Assembly (NCBI GenBank): GCA_024640505.1 | Contig: JAHEEV010000014.1 | Coordinates: 1-59,976, forward strand | DNA from: Halieaceae bacterium | GTDB taxonomy: Bacteria > Pseudomonadota > Gammaproteobacteria > Pseudomonadales > Halieaceae | DNA length: 59,976 nt | Direction: 5' to 3' | In this document: one piece after another, positions 8,422 through 17,559 of the stretch | Position numbering within the stretch: the first letter of the stretch is position 1 | Layout of the letters: each line of letters begins with the position of its first letter | Position numbers and translations under genes: made by a program | The notes under the pieces: generated by a model | The model's database searches: none | What the model was told of the DNA's origin: nothing | Seen by the model: only the letters and a program-made list of their open reading frames with translations

Positions 8422-9816
8422 CTAGCCCGGGTGCTCGCGCTCCTGTTGCAGGCGCCGCGCTTCATCCCACTCGCGGCGCAGGCGAGCCTGCTCCTGCTCC
8501 TCCGTCTCATCGCTCCCGGAATCGGAACCCCCGCCCGTAGATGAACCGGTAGCGGCTTCTCCGGCGGTCGCCACCAGTGCCTGTAGATCGCTCTCACTGT
8601 TGACGCCAGCGGCAGCTGCCAGGGAACGGCTGAAGCTGGCGCCCCGCAGGAGGGGCACGGCGTTACCCTCCGCCAGCAGGCGGGCGAACTCCCTGCAGTT
8701 CATGCGCAACACTTCGATGCCGAGGGCGTTGGAGAACAGCCACTGGTTCTCTTCCTCCAGGCGGAAAATGATGCGCGCGCGCAGGGGCTCCCCGGCGTCG
8801 GTCTGCACCAGGAACCACTGGCCCACAGCGGCGGTGTCCGTGTCGGAGCCCTCGCCCTGTTCCCCGTCAGCTTCGTGGTCCGGGGGCAGTGGCAGCGGAT
8901 CCACCGGAGCGGCTTCCAGTGGCTGTCTGCGTAACAGGCAGAGGTGCGCGAACTCCACCAGGGCCACTGCCTCGTCGAGGGCATCCTTGTCATGGTGGAG
9001 GCTCAGCAGAGCGCGCTTCAATTCTCTGGGTAATACGGTAACCACCCTGAACAGGTGCTGGCGTCTTTCGCTCTGCTCCGTGTCGGAGACCTGCACGGAA
9101 TCCAGCAGGGTCTCCGTAGTTGCCGTCATGTTGGCCCACTCAGGGGAGTCAGCGCCAAACTTGAGCAGAGCCAGGCACGCACTCTCGTACCACGGACCCG
9201 TGAGAAACTCCCCTATGGGCTCCGGCACCTCGAACTTTTCCAGGGCCGCGTTGATCATACGGGCTGCCATTGCGGCGGCTGCCGATTTCTTCTGCCGCCC
9301 CTGCTCGGCCTCGATCAGCCGCTGGGCCATCCGCTGGGCGCGCGCGCCATCCTTTACGGCGCCCGCCCTGAGCATGGCGCCGATGGCCGCGAGATCGGTA
9401 TCCGGCTGCTCCAGCCACGCCAGCGCCTGATCTATTGCCGTGCGTAATTGTTGCTCAAGCCCCTGGCCGGCCCGGCCCAACCGCGGTTGCCAGCCGATAG
9501 CCGCGGCCTGCAGCGTGTCGAGCAACTGGTGCAGCGGGTGCCTGCCGGGTACCAGGAAGTCCGGCTCTGCGACGGCCAGGGCCTCGGCCAGTGGCATGAG
9601 TCGGCGCACCTCTTGCGCGAGTGTCGACTCCAGCGGGTACTGCCCTTCCCACGCCCGCCAGGCGGCCCGGAGCCAATGTAGCACCGCTGCCTGTTCGGAT
9701 GACGGGTCTTCCGATGCCTTCCCGGATTCCTCCGCAAATTGCTGCTGTATCAGTCCGTTCAGCGAAACCGGCAGGGGGAACTGTCTGGCAGAGAGCATCA
9801 GTGGAGAAGCTTCCAT
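8422..9816 (-). CDS. DUF1631 family protein
   Basis: About 464 residues of helical, Leu/Ala/Gln-rich cytoplasmic protein. The order of segments is that of the C-terminal portion of DUF1631 proteins: a long helical domain, then a beta-rich part near WFLVQTDAGEPLRARIIFRL around residues 330-350, which resembles a PilZ-like region. DUF1631 proteins are usually longer, so this is a compact version. The function is unknown; a c-di-GMP or motility link in this family is only suggested. The start is uncertain between ATGs at 9816 and 9798; the second overlaps the stop of the upstream zinc-ribbon gene as TGATG. A low-complexity acidic tail ends the protein. Confidence 0.65.
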   Translation of the reverse strand: MEASPLMLSARQFPLPVSLNGLIQQQFAEESGKASEDPSSEQAAVLHWLRAAWRAWEGQYPLESTLAQEVRRLMPLAEALAVAEPDFLVPGRHPLHQLLDTLQAAAIGWQPRLGRAGQGLEQQLRTAIDQALAWLEQPDTDLAAIGAMLRAGAVKDGARAQRMAQRLIEAEQGRQKKSAAAAMAARMINAALEKFEVPEPIGEFLTGPWYESACLALLKFGADSPEWANMTATTETLLDSVQVSDTEQSERRQHLFRVVTVLPRELKRALLSLHHDKDALDEAVALVEFAHLCLLRRQPLEAAPVDPLPLPPDHEADGEQGEGSDTDTAAVGQWFLVQTDAGEPLRARIIFRLEEENQWLFSNALGIEVLRMNCREFARLLAEGNAVPLLRGASFSRSLAAAAGVNSESDLQALVATAGEAATGSSTGGGSDSGSDETEEQEQARLRREWDEARRLQQEREHPG

Positions 9817-10001
9817 GCCACCATCACGATGAGATAACCCCACAGGCCCGCCAGCAGAACCAGCCGCCACCGGGCAGGAGCCGGGGAATCCGCCCCCTGC
9901 TGGGCTCGGCGAACCAGGGAGTAGGAGCCGCAGGCGGGACATTCTCCCGCCGGGCCCCCGGTTTTGCCGCTGTAGCTGCAGTCGTTACAGTAATACTTCA
10001 T
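9798..10001 (-). CDS. Small zinc-ribbon membrane protein
   Basis: A 67-residue protein. Two CxxC pairs at the N-terminus (CNDC, then CPAC about 13 residues later) form a likely zinc ribbon, and a single hydrophobic helix (LVLLAGLWGYLIVMVAWKLL) anchors the C-terminus. The ribbon would face the cytoplasm. The gene starts 5 bases after the VWA gene ends and overlaps the DUF1631 start, so it appears to be part of a MoxR-VWA-ribbon-DUF1631 transcription unit. I do not recognise a named family. Confidence 0.65.
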   Translation of the reverse strand: MKYYCNDCSYSGKTGGPAGECPACGSYSLVRRAQQGADSPAPARWRLVLLAGLWGYLIVMVAWKLLH

Positions 10002-10006
10002 GGCGG

Positions 10007-11434
10007 CTAACGGGTGCTTTTCAGGAGTTGGTCCACGATGCGCTCCAGCTGCCTGAGATTATTGCATTCCGCACTGAAATGACAGGCGCTCTGGTAGCGC
10101 AGCATTTCGGAATCCCCGGTGCCCCAGGCGCGGCGGGATTCCGGGTTGAGCCAGATCACCTGTTTCGAGCGCTGGTAAATGGATTGCAGGATGTCCAGCC
10201 GGGGATCGCCGTTGTTGTTGCGCGCGTCCCCGAGAATGATCACCGTGGTGTTGCCGGTAATGTCATCCAGGGCCAGGGCGGCGAAATCCTCCAGGCTGCT
10301 GCCGTAATCGGTGGCGCCGCCGTATTTCCAGTTCACCAGCTCGATGGCCTTCTCCACCGGGTAGTCATCGAAGTACTGGCTCACCTCTCCCAGGTGGCTG
10401 GAGAACGCGAAGCTGCGCACCTTGGGCAGTACATCCTGCAGGCTGTACAGGAACAGAAGCAGGAATTTGGCGTAGGCTGCTACCGAGCCGCTCACATCGC
10501 AGACGGCCAGTATCTGGGGCTTCTCCTTGCGCACCCTGCGCCAGTAGGTGTTGAACATCACCCCGTCGGTGGCGATGCCCCGGCGCAGGGTTTTCCCCAT
10601 ATCCAGCTGACCCCGTTTTACCCGTCGCCGCCGCCGGGCGTGTCGGCTGGCCAGGCGTTTGGCCATCTTGCGCACCAGCTCGTGTACCCGGTGCAGGTAG
10701 GTGTGCTCGATGTTGTTCAGGCGCGTCCTGCTCAGGACGTCTTCCATGAACTCGCGCTGGCGACCCTCCGCGTTGAGCAGGTATTCGCGTTCGACATAGT
10801 CGCGTACCTGCTCCCGCAGGATGTCGCGGTAGCGCTGCAGTTCGACCAGTGCAGGGTCTGCCCGTTGTTCCAGTGAGATCACGGCGTCCCGGATATGCTG
10901 CTCTCCCAGCTCATCGAGAATCCGGCGTGTGAACTGGCCCTTCTGGGTAAACATCTGGATCTGTCGCAGTCCCACGCGCTCCGCCGCACGATTCATGGCC
11001 ATGGCCAGTTCGTTGCGGTCGTTATCCAGCAGGCTCTGCATCAGGGGGGTGGAGAGCAGGGACTGGAGCGCCGGATCCTGCTCAGCGGCTGCGGCAAGGG
11101 ATGCTGCACCACCGGCGGGCCCGGCCGTCGACTGGTCGGACGGCGGTTCTGCCCCCGTGTCAGGATCCTGCCCCGCGGCCTCCGCGTCGGTTGTGCTCCC
11201 GTCCAGGGAGAAATCGGCCAGCTTGTGATGAAAAAAACGGTCGAAACACTGCAGAAATACCGCTTCTTCCTCCGGTGTCTTGGCCAGGGACATCGCCAGT
11301 CCATCCCGCAGCCGTTCCCGATCGGCGTAGCCAAGGGTTTTCGCCACGTCCATGGCATCCAGGGTTTCCGCCGGAGAGACCCGCACATCGTGGGTTCGCA
11401 GCACCTGGATGAAACTGACGAGATTTGCCTGCAT
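10007..11434 (-). CDS. VWA domain protein, CoxE-like
   Basis: A 475-residue cytoplasmic protein of the CoxE/VWA type that partners MoxR AAA ATPases. The N-terminal helical part (VSPAETLDAMDVAKTLG) is typical of the group. A basic RHARRRRRVKRGQ stretch precedes the C-terminal von Willebrand A domain. The metal-ion-dependent adhesion site looks complete: DVSGS, the Thr in GGATDYG, and the Asp in ILGDARNN. MoxR-VWA pairs usually act in metal-centre assembly or complex remodelling. The MoxR gene lies just upstream; the target here is unknown. Confidence 0.85.
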   Translation of the reverse strand: MQANLVSFIQVLRTHDVRVSPAETLDAMDVAKTLGYADRERLRDGLAMSLAKTPEEEAVFLQCFDRFFHHKLADFSLDGSTTDAEAAGQDPDTGAEPPSDQSTAGPAGGAASLAAAAEQDPALQSLLSTPLMQSLLDNDRNELAMAMNRAAERVGLRQIQMFTQKGQFTRRILDELGEQHIRDAVISLEQRADPALVELQRYRDILREQVRDYVEREYLLNAEGRQREFMEDVLSRTRLNNIEHTYLHRVHELVRKMAKRLASRHARRRRRVKRGQLDMGKTLRRGIATDGVMFNTYWRRVRKEKPQILAVCDVSGSVAAYAKFLLLFLYSLQDVLPKVRSFAFSSHLGEVSQYFDDYPVEKAIELVNWKYGGATDYGSSLEDFAALALDDITGNTTVIILGDARNNNGDPRLDILQSIYQRSKQVIWLNPESRRAWGTGDSEMLRYQSACHFSAECNNLRQLERIVDQLLKSTR

Positions 11435-11480
11435 ACCGCATGCTCCTCAGCTTGCCCGTGGCGACCGGTCGGCCTGTCGC

Positions 11481-12422
11481 TCAGGTGTCGGCACTGCCAT
11501 TGAGCAACCCTCGCAACTCGGCCTCGGCGGCCTCGATATCGTCCTCGAACTTGAGCAGCACATTCAGGGTGCTGCGCACCAGGTCCTGGTCGAGCGAGTC
11601 CGTGTGCAGCAACAGCAGGCTCCGGGCCCAGTCGATGGTTTCGGAAATGGCCGGTGTCTTCTTCAGGTCCAGTTGGCGCAGGGAGTGCACGAACTCGACC
11701 AGCTGGTGACGCAGCTTCTCATCCACATCCGGTACCCGACTGCGCACGATGCGCTCTTCCAGCTCGACGGTGGGAAAGGGGATGTACAGATGCAGGCACC
11801 GACGTTTGAGGGCGTCGGATATGTCCCGCGTGTTGTTGCTGGTAAGGAAGACCATGGGGGCCGTGCGAGCCTTGATCGTGCCGATTTCCGGAATGGAGAC
11901 CTGATAGTCAGAGAGGATTTCCAGCAGCAGCGATTCAAATTCGTAATCCGACTTGTCCACTTCGTCGATCAGCAGAATGGCCCCCTTGTCCTGCTGCATG
12001 GCCTTCAGCAGCGGTCGCGGCTCGAGAAAGTCCTCCGAGTAGAAAATATCGCCGAACTGATGGAGTCGCTCCACGGACTCCGCCAGTCCCCTGGCTCCGT
12101 GCAGCAGGTCGCCGAGTTTTTCCTTGAGCACCTGGGTGTAGAGCAGCTGCTTGCCGTATTTCCACTCATACAGGGCCTTGGCCTCGTCGAGACCTTCGTA
12201 GCACTGCAGGCGTATCAGCGGTGTATCCAGCAGCAGCGCGGTGGTTTTCGCCAACTCTGTCTTGCCCACGCCCGGGGGGCCTTCCACCAGGACGGGTTTG
12301 CGCAGCTGGAAGGCAAGGTATACCGCCGTGGCGATCTTGCTGCTGCAGATATAACCGAAAGACTCGAACCCCTGCTCGATCCGTTCCACGCTCTCGAGCT
12401 GGGGGAAATGTTGTGTGTGCAC
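11481..12422 (-). CDS. MoxR family AAA+ ATPase
   Basis: A 313-residue AAA+ ATPase with Walker A GPPGVGKTE near residue 49, Walker B ILLIDEVDK, sensor 1 FLTSNN and an arginine-finger segment LKRRCLHLYI. It belongs to the MoxR group that works with VWA proteins as a chaperone or activator of a target complex. It is followed 46 bases later by the CoxE-like VWA gene, the standard pairing. The C-terminal lid domain is present, so the protein looks intact. Confidence 0.9.
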   Translation of the reverse strand: MHTQHFPQLESVERIEQGFESFGYICSSKIATAVYLAFQLRKPVLVEGPPGVGKTELAKTTALLLDTPLIRLQCYEGLDEAKALYEWKYGKQLLYTQVLKEKLGDLLHGARGLAESVERLHQFGDIFYSEDFLEPRPLLKAMQQDKGAILLIDEVDKSDYEFESLLLEILSDYQVSIPEIGTIKARTAPMVFLTSNNTRDISDALKRRCLHLYIPFPTVELEERIVRSRVPDVDEKLRHQLVEFVHSLRQLDLKKTPAISETIDWARSLLLLHTDSLDQDLVRSTLNVLLKFEDDIEAAEAELRGLLNGSADT

Positions 12423-12460
12423 CTGATTGCCTCTGGGTAGGGTGGCTGCTGCGGGTTGTG

Positions 12461-13459
12461 TTAACCGCCGGTGGTATTCATGAACCGGAGCACCTGGGGT
12501 TCGGGTCCGTGGTCAAAGTAGTGGCGCTCGGGCTTTCTGGCCACGGCGTTCACGATTGCCATCTTCAGCTGATCCCGGTCATAGCCGGGCCGGCGCAGCA
12601 CTTCGCGCAGGTCGGCCGAGTGCTCGTTCCCGAGGCACAGCAGCAGCCTACCCTCAACTGTGACACGGACGCGATTGCAGAGATGGCAGAAGTTTTCGCT
12701 GTGTGGCGAGATGAAGCCCACCCGGGTCGCGCTGTCTCCCAGTTGATAGAAACGTGCGGGGCCGTCGGTGACACCGGGAGCCGTCCCGGACTGCAGTGAG
12801 TAGCGCTGGCTGATGATCTCCCGGAGTTCAGCGCTACTGCAAAAACTGAGTCGGCGATCGTGCTCCACGATCCGGCCCAGGGGCATTTCCTCGATAAAGG
12901 CGATATCGATACCGCGCTGGCTGGCGAACTCTACCAGATCCAGCACTTCGTCTTCATTGCGCCCCCGCAGGATCACCGCGTTTAACCTGATGCGCTCGAA
13001 GCCGGCAGCCACAGCGGCATCGATTCCTGCAATCACCTGATCGAGATTGCCATAGCGGGTCAAGTGGCGGAATTTGCGTGGATTGAGGCTGTCGAGACTG
13101 ATATTCAGCCGGCTGACACCGCTGTCCCTGAGCGGGGCGGCCAACCGCTGCAATTGCGAGCCGTTGGTGGTCATGGCCAGGACGTCCAGGCCGGGCAGCT
13201 CTCCGACCCCCCTGACCAGTGACAGCACATTCGGGCGGATCAGGGGTTCACCCCCGGTCAGCCGGATCTTGCGCACCCCGAGTTCGGTGAATGCCGCCGC
13301 AATCTCCTGCAGTTCCTCCAGGCTGAGCACCTGCCGTTTGGGCAGAAACGTCATGTCTTCCGCCATGCAGTACACGCAGCGGAAGTCGCACCGGTCCGTG
13401 AGCGACAGGCGGACGTAATCCACGCGGCGGCGGAAGGGGTCAATCAGTTGTTCGGGCAT
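12461..13459 (-). CDS. moaA: GTP 3',8-cyclase MoaA
   Basis: A radical-SAM enzyme that starts molybdenum cofactor synthesis by rearranging GTP. The N-terminal CxxxCxxC cluster motif reads CDFRCVYC. The C-terminal second cluster is CHLC followed by a third Cys 14 residues later ([12 protein letters not shown]). The chain ends in the Gly-Gly that is essential in MoaA. The ATG at 13459 gives 332 residues; ATGs at 13468 and 13489 are possible. No other moa, mog or moe gene is in the window. It is divergent from the SLC13 gene. Confidence 0.95.
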   Translation of the reverse strand: MPEQLIDPFRRRVDYVRLSLTDRCDFRCVYCMAEDMTFLPKRQVLSLEELQEIAAAFTELGVRKIRLTGGEPLIRPNVLSLVRGVGELPGLDVLAMTTNGSQLQRLAAPLRDSGVSRLNISLDSLNPRKFRHLTRYGNLDQVIAGIDAAVAAGFERIRLNAVILRGRNEDEVLDLVEFASQRGIDIAFIEEMPLGRIVEHDRRLSFCSSAELREIISQRYSLQSGTAPGVTDGPARFYQLGDSATRVGFISPHSENFCHLCNRVRVTVEGRLLLCLGNEHSADLREVLRRPGYDRDQLKMAIVNAVARKPERHYFDHGPEPQVLRFMNTTGG

Positions 13460-13589
13460 AGCCTCCATGGTTTCAGAGTGTAGTGCCAATACGCCTGTGA
13501 CTCCAGAGTGCTCTGCAGTACCATGTTCGTCGCAACCTATGCAGATTGCCGGCGCAAAGGTCCGGGTGATTCAAGGAGGAAGTGCTCTG

Positions 13590-14966
13590 ATGTCCGCGAT
13601 GCGAAACATGGCCCTGTGGCTGGGGCCGCTGCTGGCCATGGCGGCTGCCGGCTTGATCTCGGCGCACTATGGCAGGGATATGGCGATAGTGGGCTTCGTC
13701 GCCGTGCTCTGTGTCCTCTGGTGGGTGTTCGAGCCGATTCCCATTCCGGTAACGTCTCTCCTCCCCCTGGCGATCCTGCCTTTGACCGGTGTACTGACCG
13801 CGGCGGAGGTGGGGCAGGCCTACGGCTCGCCGCTCATCCTGTTGCTGTTGGGCGGGTTTCTGCTGTCCAAGGCCATGGAGCATTCGGGGGCACATCGCCG
13901 TATCGCACTGGGGATGGTCAACCTGTTCGGAGCCAGCAGCGGGCGGCGACTGGTGCTGGGATTCATGGCCGCCGCAGCCGTCCTCAGCATGTGGATCTCC
14001 AATACGGCCACCACGCTTATGTTACTGCCGGTTGCGCTGGCGGTACTCGATGCCACCGAGGAGAAGTCACGCCTGGCGGTGCCGCTCCTGCTCGGGATCG
14101 CCTATGCCGCCAGTGTCGGTGGTATCGGCACGCCTATCGGCACGCCTCCCAACCTTATCTTCATGCAGGTCTACCAGCAGACCACGGGGGAGTCCATCAG
14201 CTTCACCCGCTGGATGGGCTGGGGTCTGCCGGTGGTGGTATTGCTGGTGCCTGCGATGGCGGTTGTCCTGACGCGGGGCATGGGCGGGGCCGTCTCGGTA
14301 CGGCTGCCCGAGGTGGGGGCCTGGCGCACGGAAGAGCGGCGGGTGATGATCGTGTTCGGCCTGACAGCGCTGGCGTGGATTACGCGAAGTGAGCCTTTTG
14401 GCGGCTGGAAAGCCTGGCTTGACCTGCCACAGGCCAACGACGCCTCTGTAGCCCTGCTGGCTGTCGTAGTGATGTTTCTCGTCCCCAATGGCCGCGGTGA
14501 GAAATTGCTGACCTGGGAGCGTGCGGTCACCATTCCCTGGGGCGTGTTATTGCTGTTCTCCGGGGGCATCTGCCTGGCCAAGGGGTTCGTGAGCTCCGGC
14601 CTCAGCCAGCTGCTGGGAGACTGGCTGTCGGGGATGACGCGGATGCACCCGTACGGGCTGATCCTGGTGATCTGTCTCGCGGTGACCTTCCTGACCGAGA
14701 CCACCTCCAATACGGCCAGCACGACGTTGTTGATGCCGGTGCTGGCGGCCGCGGCGCTGGCGGCGGGCATCCCTCCCGAGCTCATCATGGTCCCCGCCGC
14801 GATGAGCGCCAGCTGCGCCTTCATGCTGCCGGTGGCTACCGCGCCCAATTCCGTGGTATTCGGCAGTGGCCTGATTGCCACATCGCGGATGGCGCGCGAG
14901 GGTATTTTACTGAACTTCCTGGGGGCGGCCGTCATCAGTGTCGTCTGTTACACCCTGCTGACCTGA
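13590..14966 (+). CDS. SLC13/DASS family anion transporter
   Basis: An inner-membrane secondary transporter of 458 residues with about eleven hydrophobic helices. Each of the two inverted repeats carries the family SNT motif (WISNTATTLMLLP and ETTSNTASTTLLMP), which helps form the sodium and anion sites. Family members import dicarboxylates, citrate or sulfate with sodium; the substrate here cannot be told from sequence. The start at 13590 is supported by AAGGAGGA about ten bases before it, whereas the frame upstream lacks a transporter-like sequence. Confidence 0.87.
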   Translation: MSAMRNMALWLGPLLAMAAAGLISAHYGRDMAIVGFVAVLCVLWWVFEPIPIPVTSLLPLAILPLTGVLTAAEVGQAYGSPLILLLLGGFLLSKAMEHSGAHRRIALGMVNLFGASSGRRLVLGFMAAAAVLSMWISNTATTLMLLPVALAVLDATEEKSRLAVPLLLGIAYAASVGGIGTPIGTPPNLIFMQVYQQTTGESISFTRWMGWGLPVVVLLVPAMAVVLTRGMGGAVSVRLPEVGAWRTEERRVMIVFGLTALAWITRSEPFGGWKAWLDLPQANDASVALLAVVVMFLVPNGRGEKLLTWERAVTIPWGVLLLFSGGICLAKGFVSSGLSQLLGDWLSGMTRMHPYGLILVICLAVTFLTETTSNTASTTLLMPVLAAAALAAGIPPELIMVPAAMSASCAFMLPVATAPNSVVFGSGLIATSRMAREGILLNFLGAAVISVVCYTLLT

Positions 14967-14970
14967 ATGA

Positions 14971-15020
14971 GGGCGCGGGCCTGACGACGAACCGGATGGA
15001 ATTCGGTCTCGCGCCTTTTT
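14971..15020 (+). terminator. Probable intrinsic terminator after the SLC13 gene
   Basis: GGCGCG at 14972-14977 can pair with CGCGCC at 15010-15015, immediately followed by five Ts. The long loop contains a small inner stem (ACCG with CGGT), making a branched hairpin. It lies just past the transporter stop codon and before the pqiA-like gene. The long loop lowers confidence. Confidence 0.45.
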
Positions 15021-15069
15021 CTTCCGGGTCATTGGGGTATCATGCGGCTTTTCTGGTGGAGGTGCCCCC

Positions 15070-15693
15070 GTGCCCGTGAAACGCAAGCTGCTTTGCCTGG
15101 TATTGATCGCCATCGCCCTGGGGCTGCTTTACCCCGGTGTGACCCAGCCCGTACTCACCCTGACAGGCACCATCGAAAAGTCCCGTCTGGCCGAGCTCGG
15201 TATAGACATGATCGCGGGAGAGGGCGCTGACCAGCAGACGCGACAGATGCTGTCCGCCATCTCCTCATTCCTGGGCTTCGACCAGATCGAGGGTCAGCTG
15301 GAGGCCTACCACAACACGCGCTCTATCTGGGGTACTGTCGACGAACTGGCGCGCACCGGCAACCTGCCGGTGGCGCTTCTGATCGTATTTTTCAGCCTGG
15401 TCATTCCCGTGTTCAAGCTACTGCTGCAGGCTGTCGCGCTGGTCGTGCCGCAAGGGGAGGTGCAGCGTCCACTGCTGTGGTTGAACGCGGCTTTGAGCAA
15501 GTGGTCCATGGCCGATGTATTCGTCATGGGCATGCTGGTGGCCTATATGGCGGGCAGCGCTTCCGGCCAGATGGGGGATATGCTGACCATGGACGCCGCC
15601 CTGGAGCCAGGCTTTTACTACTTCCTGGCCTATTGCCTGTTCTCCGTCGCAGCCGGAACGGTGATGTACCGGGCGACAGCCTCCGGGAGTTAG
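15070..15693 (+). CDS. PqiA-domain membrane protein (paraquat-inducible protein A-like)
   Basis: A 207-residue protein with one PqiA domain: an N-terminal membrane helix, a periplasmic segment of about 70 residues, and then three hydrophobic helices. The conserved cytoplasmic-side segments FKLLLQAVAL and WSMADVFVMGMLVAYM are present. E. coli PqiA has two such domains plus zinc ribbons and acts with MCE-protein PqiB in lipid transport across the envelope; this single-domain version lacks ribbons and has no pqiB next to it. The start is GTG 15070, preceded by GGAGGT. Confidence 0.8.
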   Translation: MPVKRKLLCLVLIAIALGLLYPGVTQPVLTLTGTIEKSRLAELGIDMIAGEGADQQTRQMLSAISSFLGFDQIEGQLEAYHNTRSIWGTVDELARTGNLPVALLIVFFSLVIPVFKLLLQAVALVVPQGEVQRPLLWLNAALSKWSMADVFVMGMLVAYMAGSASGQMGDMLTMDAALEPGFYYFLAYCLFSVAAGTVMYRATASGS

Positions 15694-16169
15694 AGCAGTG
15701 CCATGATCGTCTCCGCCGAGCTGACGTCGACGCCCGCTCCCGGCTCCACGTTCAGATGGGTCACCTTGCCGTCCTCTACGATCATGGCAAAGCGCTGGCT
15801 GCGCTGGCCCAGGCCGAAACCGCTGCCGTCCAGCTCGAGGCCCAGCGCAGTGGTGAACTCGCCATTGCCGTCTGCCAGCATCAGCAATTCTTCCGCATTC
15901 TGGGCCTTGCCCCAGGCGTCCATGACGAAGGCGTCGTTCACTGCCATGCAGGCAATCGTGTCCACACCCTTGGCCTTTATCTTGTCGGCATTGACCACAT
16001 AACCGGGCAGGTGGGTCAGGCTGCAACCCGGCGTGAAGGCGCCCGGGACGGCGAACAGCACGACCTTCTTGCCGGTGAAAATCTCATCGGTGGTGATATC
16101 GGTGGGTCCCTGCTCACCCATGGTTTTCAGGGTGCAGCTGGGAATGTTGTCTCCGGCCTGGATAGCCAT
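15690..16169 (-). CDS. Peroxiredoxin, Prx5 family
   Basis: A 159-residue cytoplasmic thiol peroxidase that reduces hydrogen peroxide and organic peroxides. The peroxidatic Cys49 lies in PGAFTPGCS, the Prx5-type active site, and GSGFGLGQRSQRFAMIVEDG is the family's C-terminal signature region. No separate fused glutaredoxin domain is present, so it would depend on an external thiol such as glutathione. It converges with and just overlaps the end of the PqiA-like gene. Confidence 0.93.
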   Translation of the reverse strand: MAIQAGDNIPSCTLKTMGEQGPTDITTDEIFTGKKVVLFAVPGAFTPGCSLTHLPGYVVNADKIKAKGVDTIACMAVNDAFVMDAWGKAQNAEELLMLADGNGEFTTALGLELDGSGFGLGQRSQRFAMIVEDGKVTHLNVEPGAGVDVSSAETIMALL

Positions 16170-16218
16170 GTTACGCTCCTTTTTCGGGGGTTGATCGAAT
16201 GAGCAGGAATAATAGCAG

Positions 16219-16863
16219 ATGACAGCGGAAATGCAGTGTCCGCTGTGTGCCGCCAGCGGGGGGGTGGCATTCTGCTCGGACCGACGTCGCTCCTACCTGC
16301 GCTGCGGCATCTGTTCTCTCGTGTTTGTCCCGCCGCGATTCCATCTTTCCCGGGAGGCGGAGCGCGCCGAGTATGACCTCCACCAGAACCGGGTGGATGA
16401 CCCGGGCTACCGGCGTTTTCTCTCCCGCCTGGCCCTGCCGCTGGCGCGACGGCTTACTCCCGGCGCCCGGGGGCTGGATTTCGGCTGCGGACCCGCTCCC
16501 GCGCTGGCATCCCTGCTCCGTGACCGGGGATTCGACCTGGCACTGTACGACAGCTTCTACGAGCCCGATGAGGGCGTTCTGCAGGGCGACTACGATTTCA
16601 TCTGCGCCACCGAGGTGGTGGAGCACCTGCACGCCCCCGGCGCTGTCCTGGAAACTCTTTGGGGGCTGTTGCGTCCTGGCGGGGTCCTGGGCGTCATGAC
16701 CAAGCTGGTCCTCGACCGTGAGGCCTTCAGCCGTTGGCACTACAAGAACGACCCCACCCATGTGTGCTTCTTCAGCGAGGCGACCTGGCGCTGGTGGGCG
16801 TCGCGTCGTGGTGCCGACCTGGAGTTCATCGGGGCGGACGTGATGCTGCTGGCCAAGCCCTGA
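16219..16863 (+). CDS. Class I SAM-dependent methyltransferase with N-terminal zinc ribbon
   Basis: A 214-residue protein. An N-terminal four-Cys ribbon (Cys7, Cys10, then two Cys in LRCGICSLVF) precedes a Rossmann-type methyltransferase domain with the SAM-binding GLDFGCGPAP and a post-I acidic EVVEHLHAPG segment. This layout is seen in methyltransferase-12-like proteins of unassigned substrate. It is divergently placed from the peroxiredoxin gene and converges with the TetR gene. Confidence 0.82.
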   Translation: MTAEMQCPLCAASGGVAFCSDRRRSYLRCGICSLVFVPPRFHLSREAERAEYDLHQNRVDDPGYRRFLSRLALPLARRLTPGARGLDFGCGPAPALASLLRDRGFDLALYDSFYEPDEGVLQGDYDFICATEVVEHLHAPGAVLETLWGLLRPGGVLGVMTKLVLDREAFSRWHYKNDPTHVCFFSEATWRWWASRRGADLEFIGADVMLLAKP

Positions 16864-16891
16864 GTCCGCTCGCTGCCTGCGGTGCAGCGCG

Positions 16892-17548
16892 TCACTCCTG
16901 CTGGGTCAGCATGCTGGCATAAATGTCCTCGCAGTCCCTGTAAAAGCTGAGCTCCTCGTCCCCGAGATAGGGGGCGATCAGGGTAAGCAGTTGCAGGACG
17001 CCCTGGTGTATGGTGACGTGGGGCGGCCGATCGTCGTGCAGTAGCTGGTCATAGTTGAACCAGAACGTCAGGGTCAGAGTCATATTGTCCACCAGCCCGA
17101 GCAGTTGCTGCCCCCGGGCATCGATGACCGCCTGTTCCATCAGGGCCTGGCATATGGCGAAGAGGGTGGCGCGCTTGAGCTGTATCAGGCGCTTGAAGCC
17201 CCGCCTGACATCCGGGTATCGCTGCAGGATGTCGTCCAGGTTGTGATACAGAAACCGGTACTGGTACATCTCCTCGAGCACCACGTAGAGGAAGTACCAG
17301 TTTTCCTCCACGTTGCCTCCCGCCTCGCTCAGTGGACGTTCGATGGGGGCAGTCAGTGTGCTGCTCAGAGCCAGTTCGTACTGCTGGAACAACTCGGCGA
17401 TGATCTGGTCTTTGCCCTTGAAGTGGTAATAGAGATTGCCGGGGCTCATGTCCAGTTCGTTGGCAATGTCTATCGTTGTCGTATGGGCCTCTCCCTCCTC
17501 GTTGAATAGCGCCAGGCTGGTGTGGAGAATACGGTCCCTCGTCTTCAT
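16892..17548 (-). CDS. PhaD-like TetR family regulator of PHA genes
   Basis: A 218-residue regulator. The first 50 residues form a TetR helix-turn-helix (MKTRDRILHTSLALFNEEGE, then MSPGNLYYHFKGKD). Both the opening and the length resemble PhaD of pseudomonads, which activates phasin and PHA genes in response to a fatty-acid-derived ligand. Its position just after a phasin gene, 11 bases downstream on the same strand, supports that role. No phaC synthase is in the window. Confidence 0.75.
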   Translation of the reverse strand: MKTRDRILHTSLALFNEEGEAHTTTIDIANELDMSPGNLYYHFKGKDQIIAELFQQYELALSSTLTAPIERPLSEAGGNVEENWYFLYVVLEEMYQYRFLYHNLDDILQRYPDVRRGFKRLIQLKRATLFAICQALMEQAVIDARGQQLLGLVDNMTLTLTFWFNYDQLLHDDRPPHVTIHQGVLQLLTLIAPYLGDEELSFYRDCEDIYASMLTQQE

Positions 17549-17559
17549 GGCGGGTGGGG

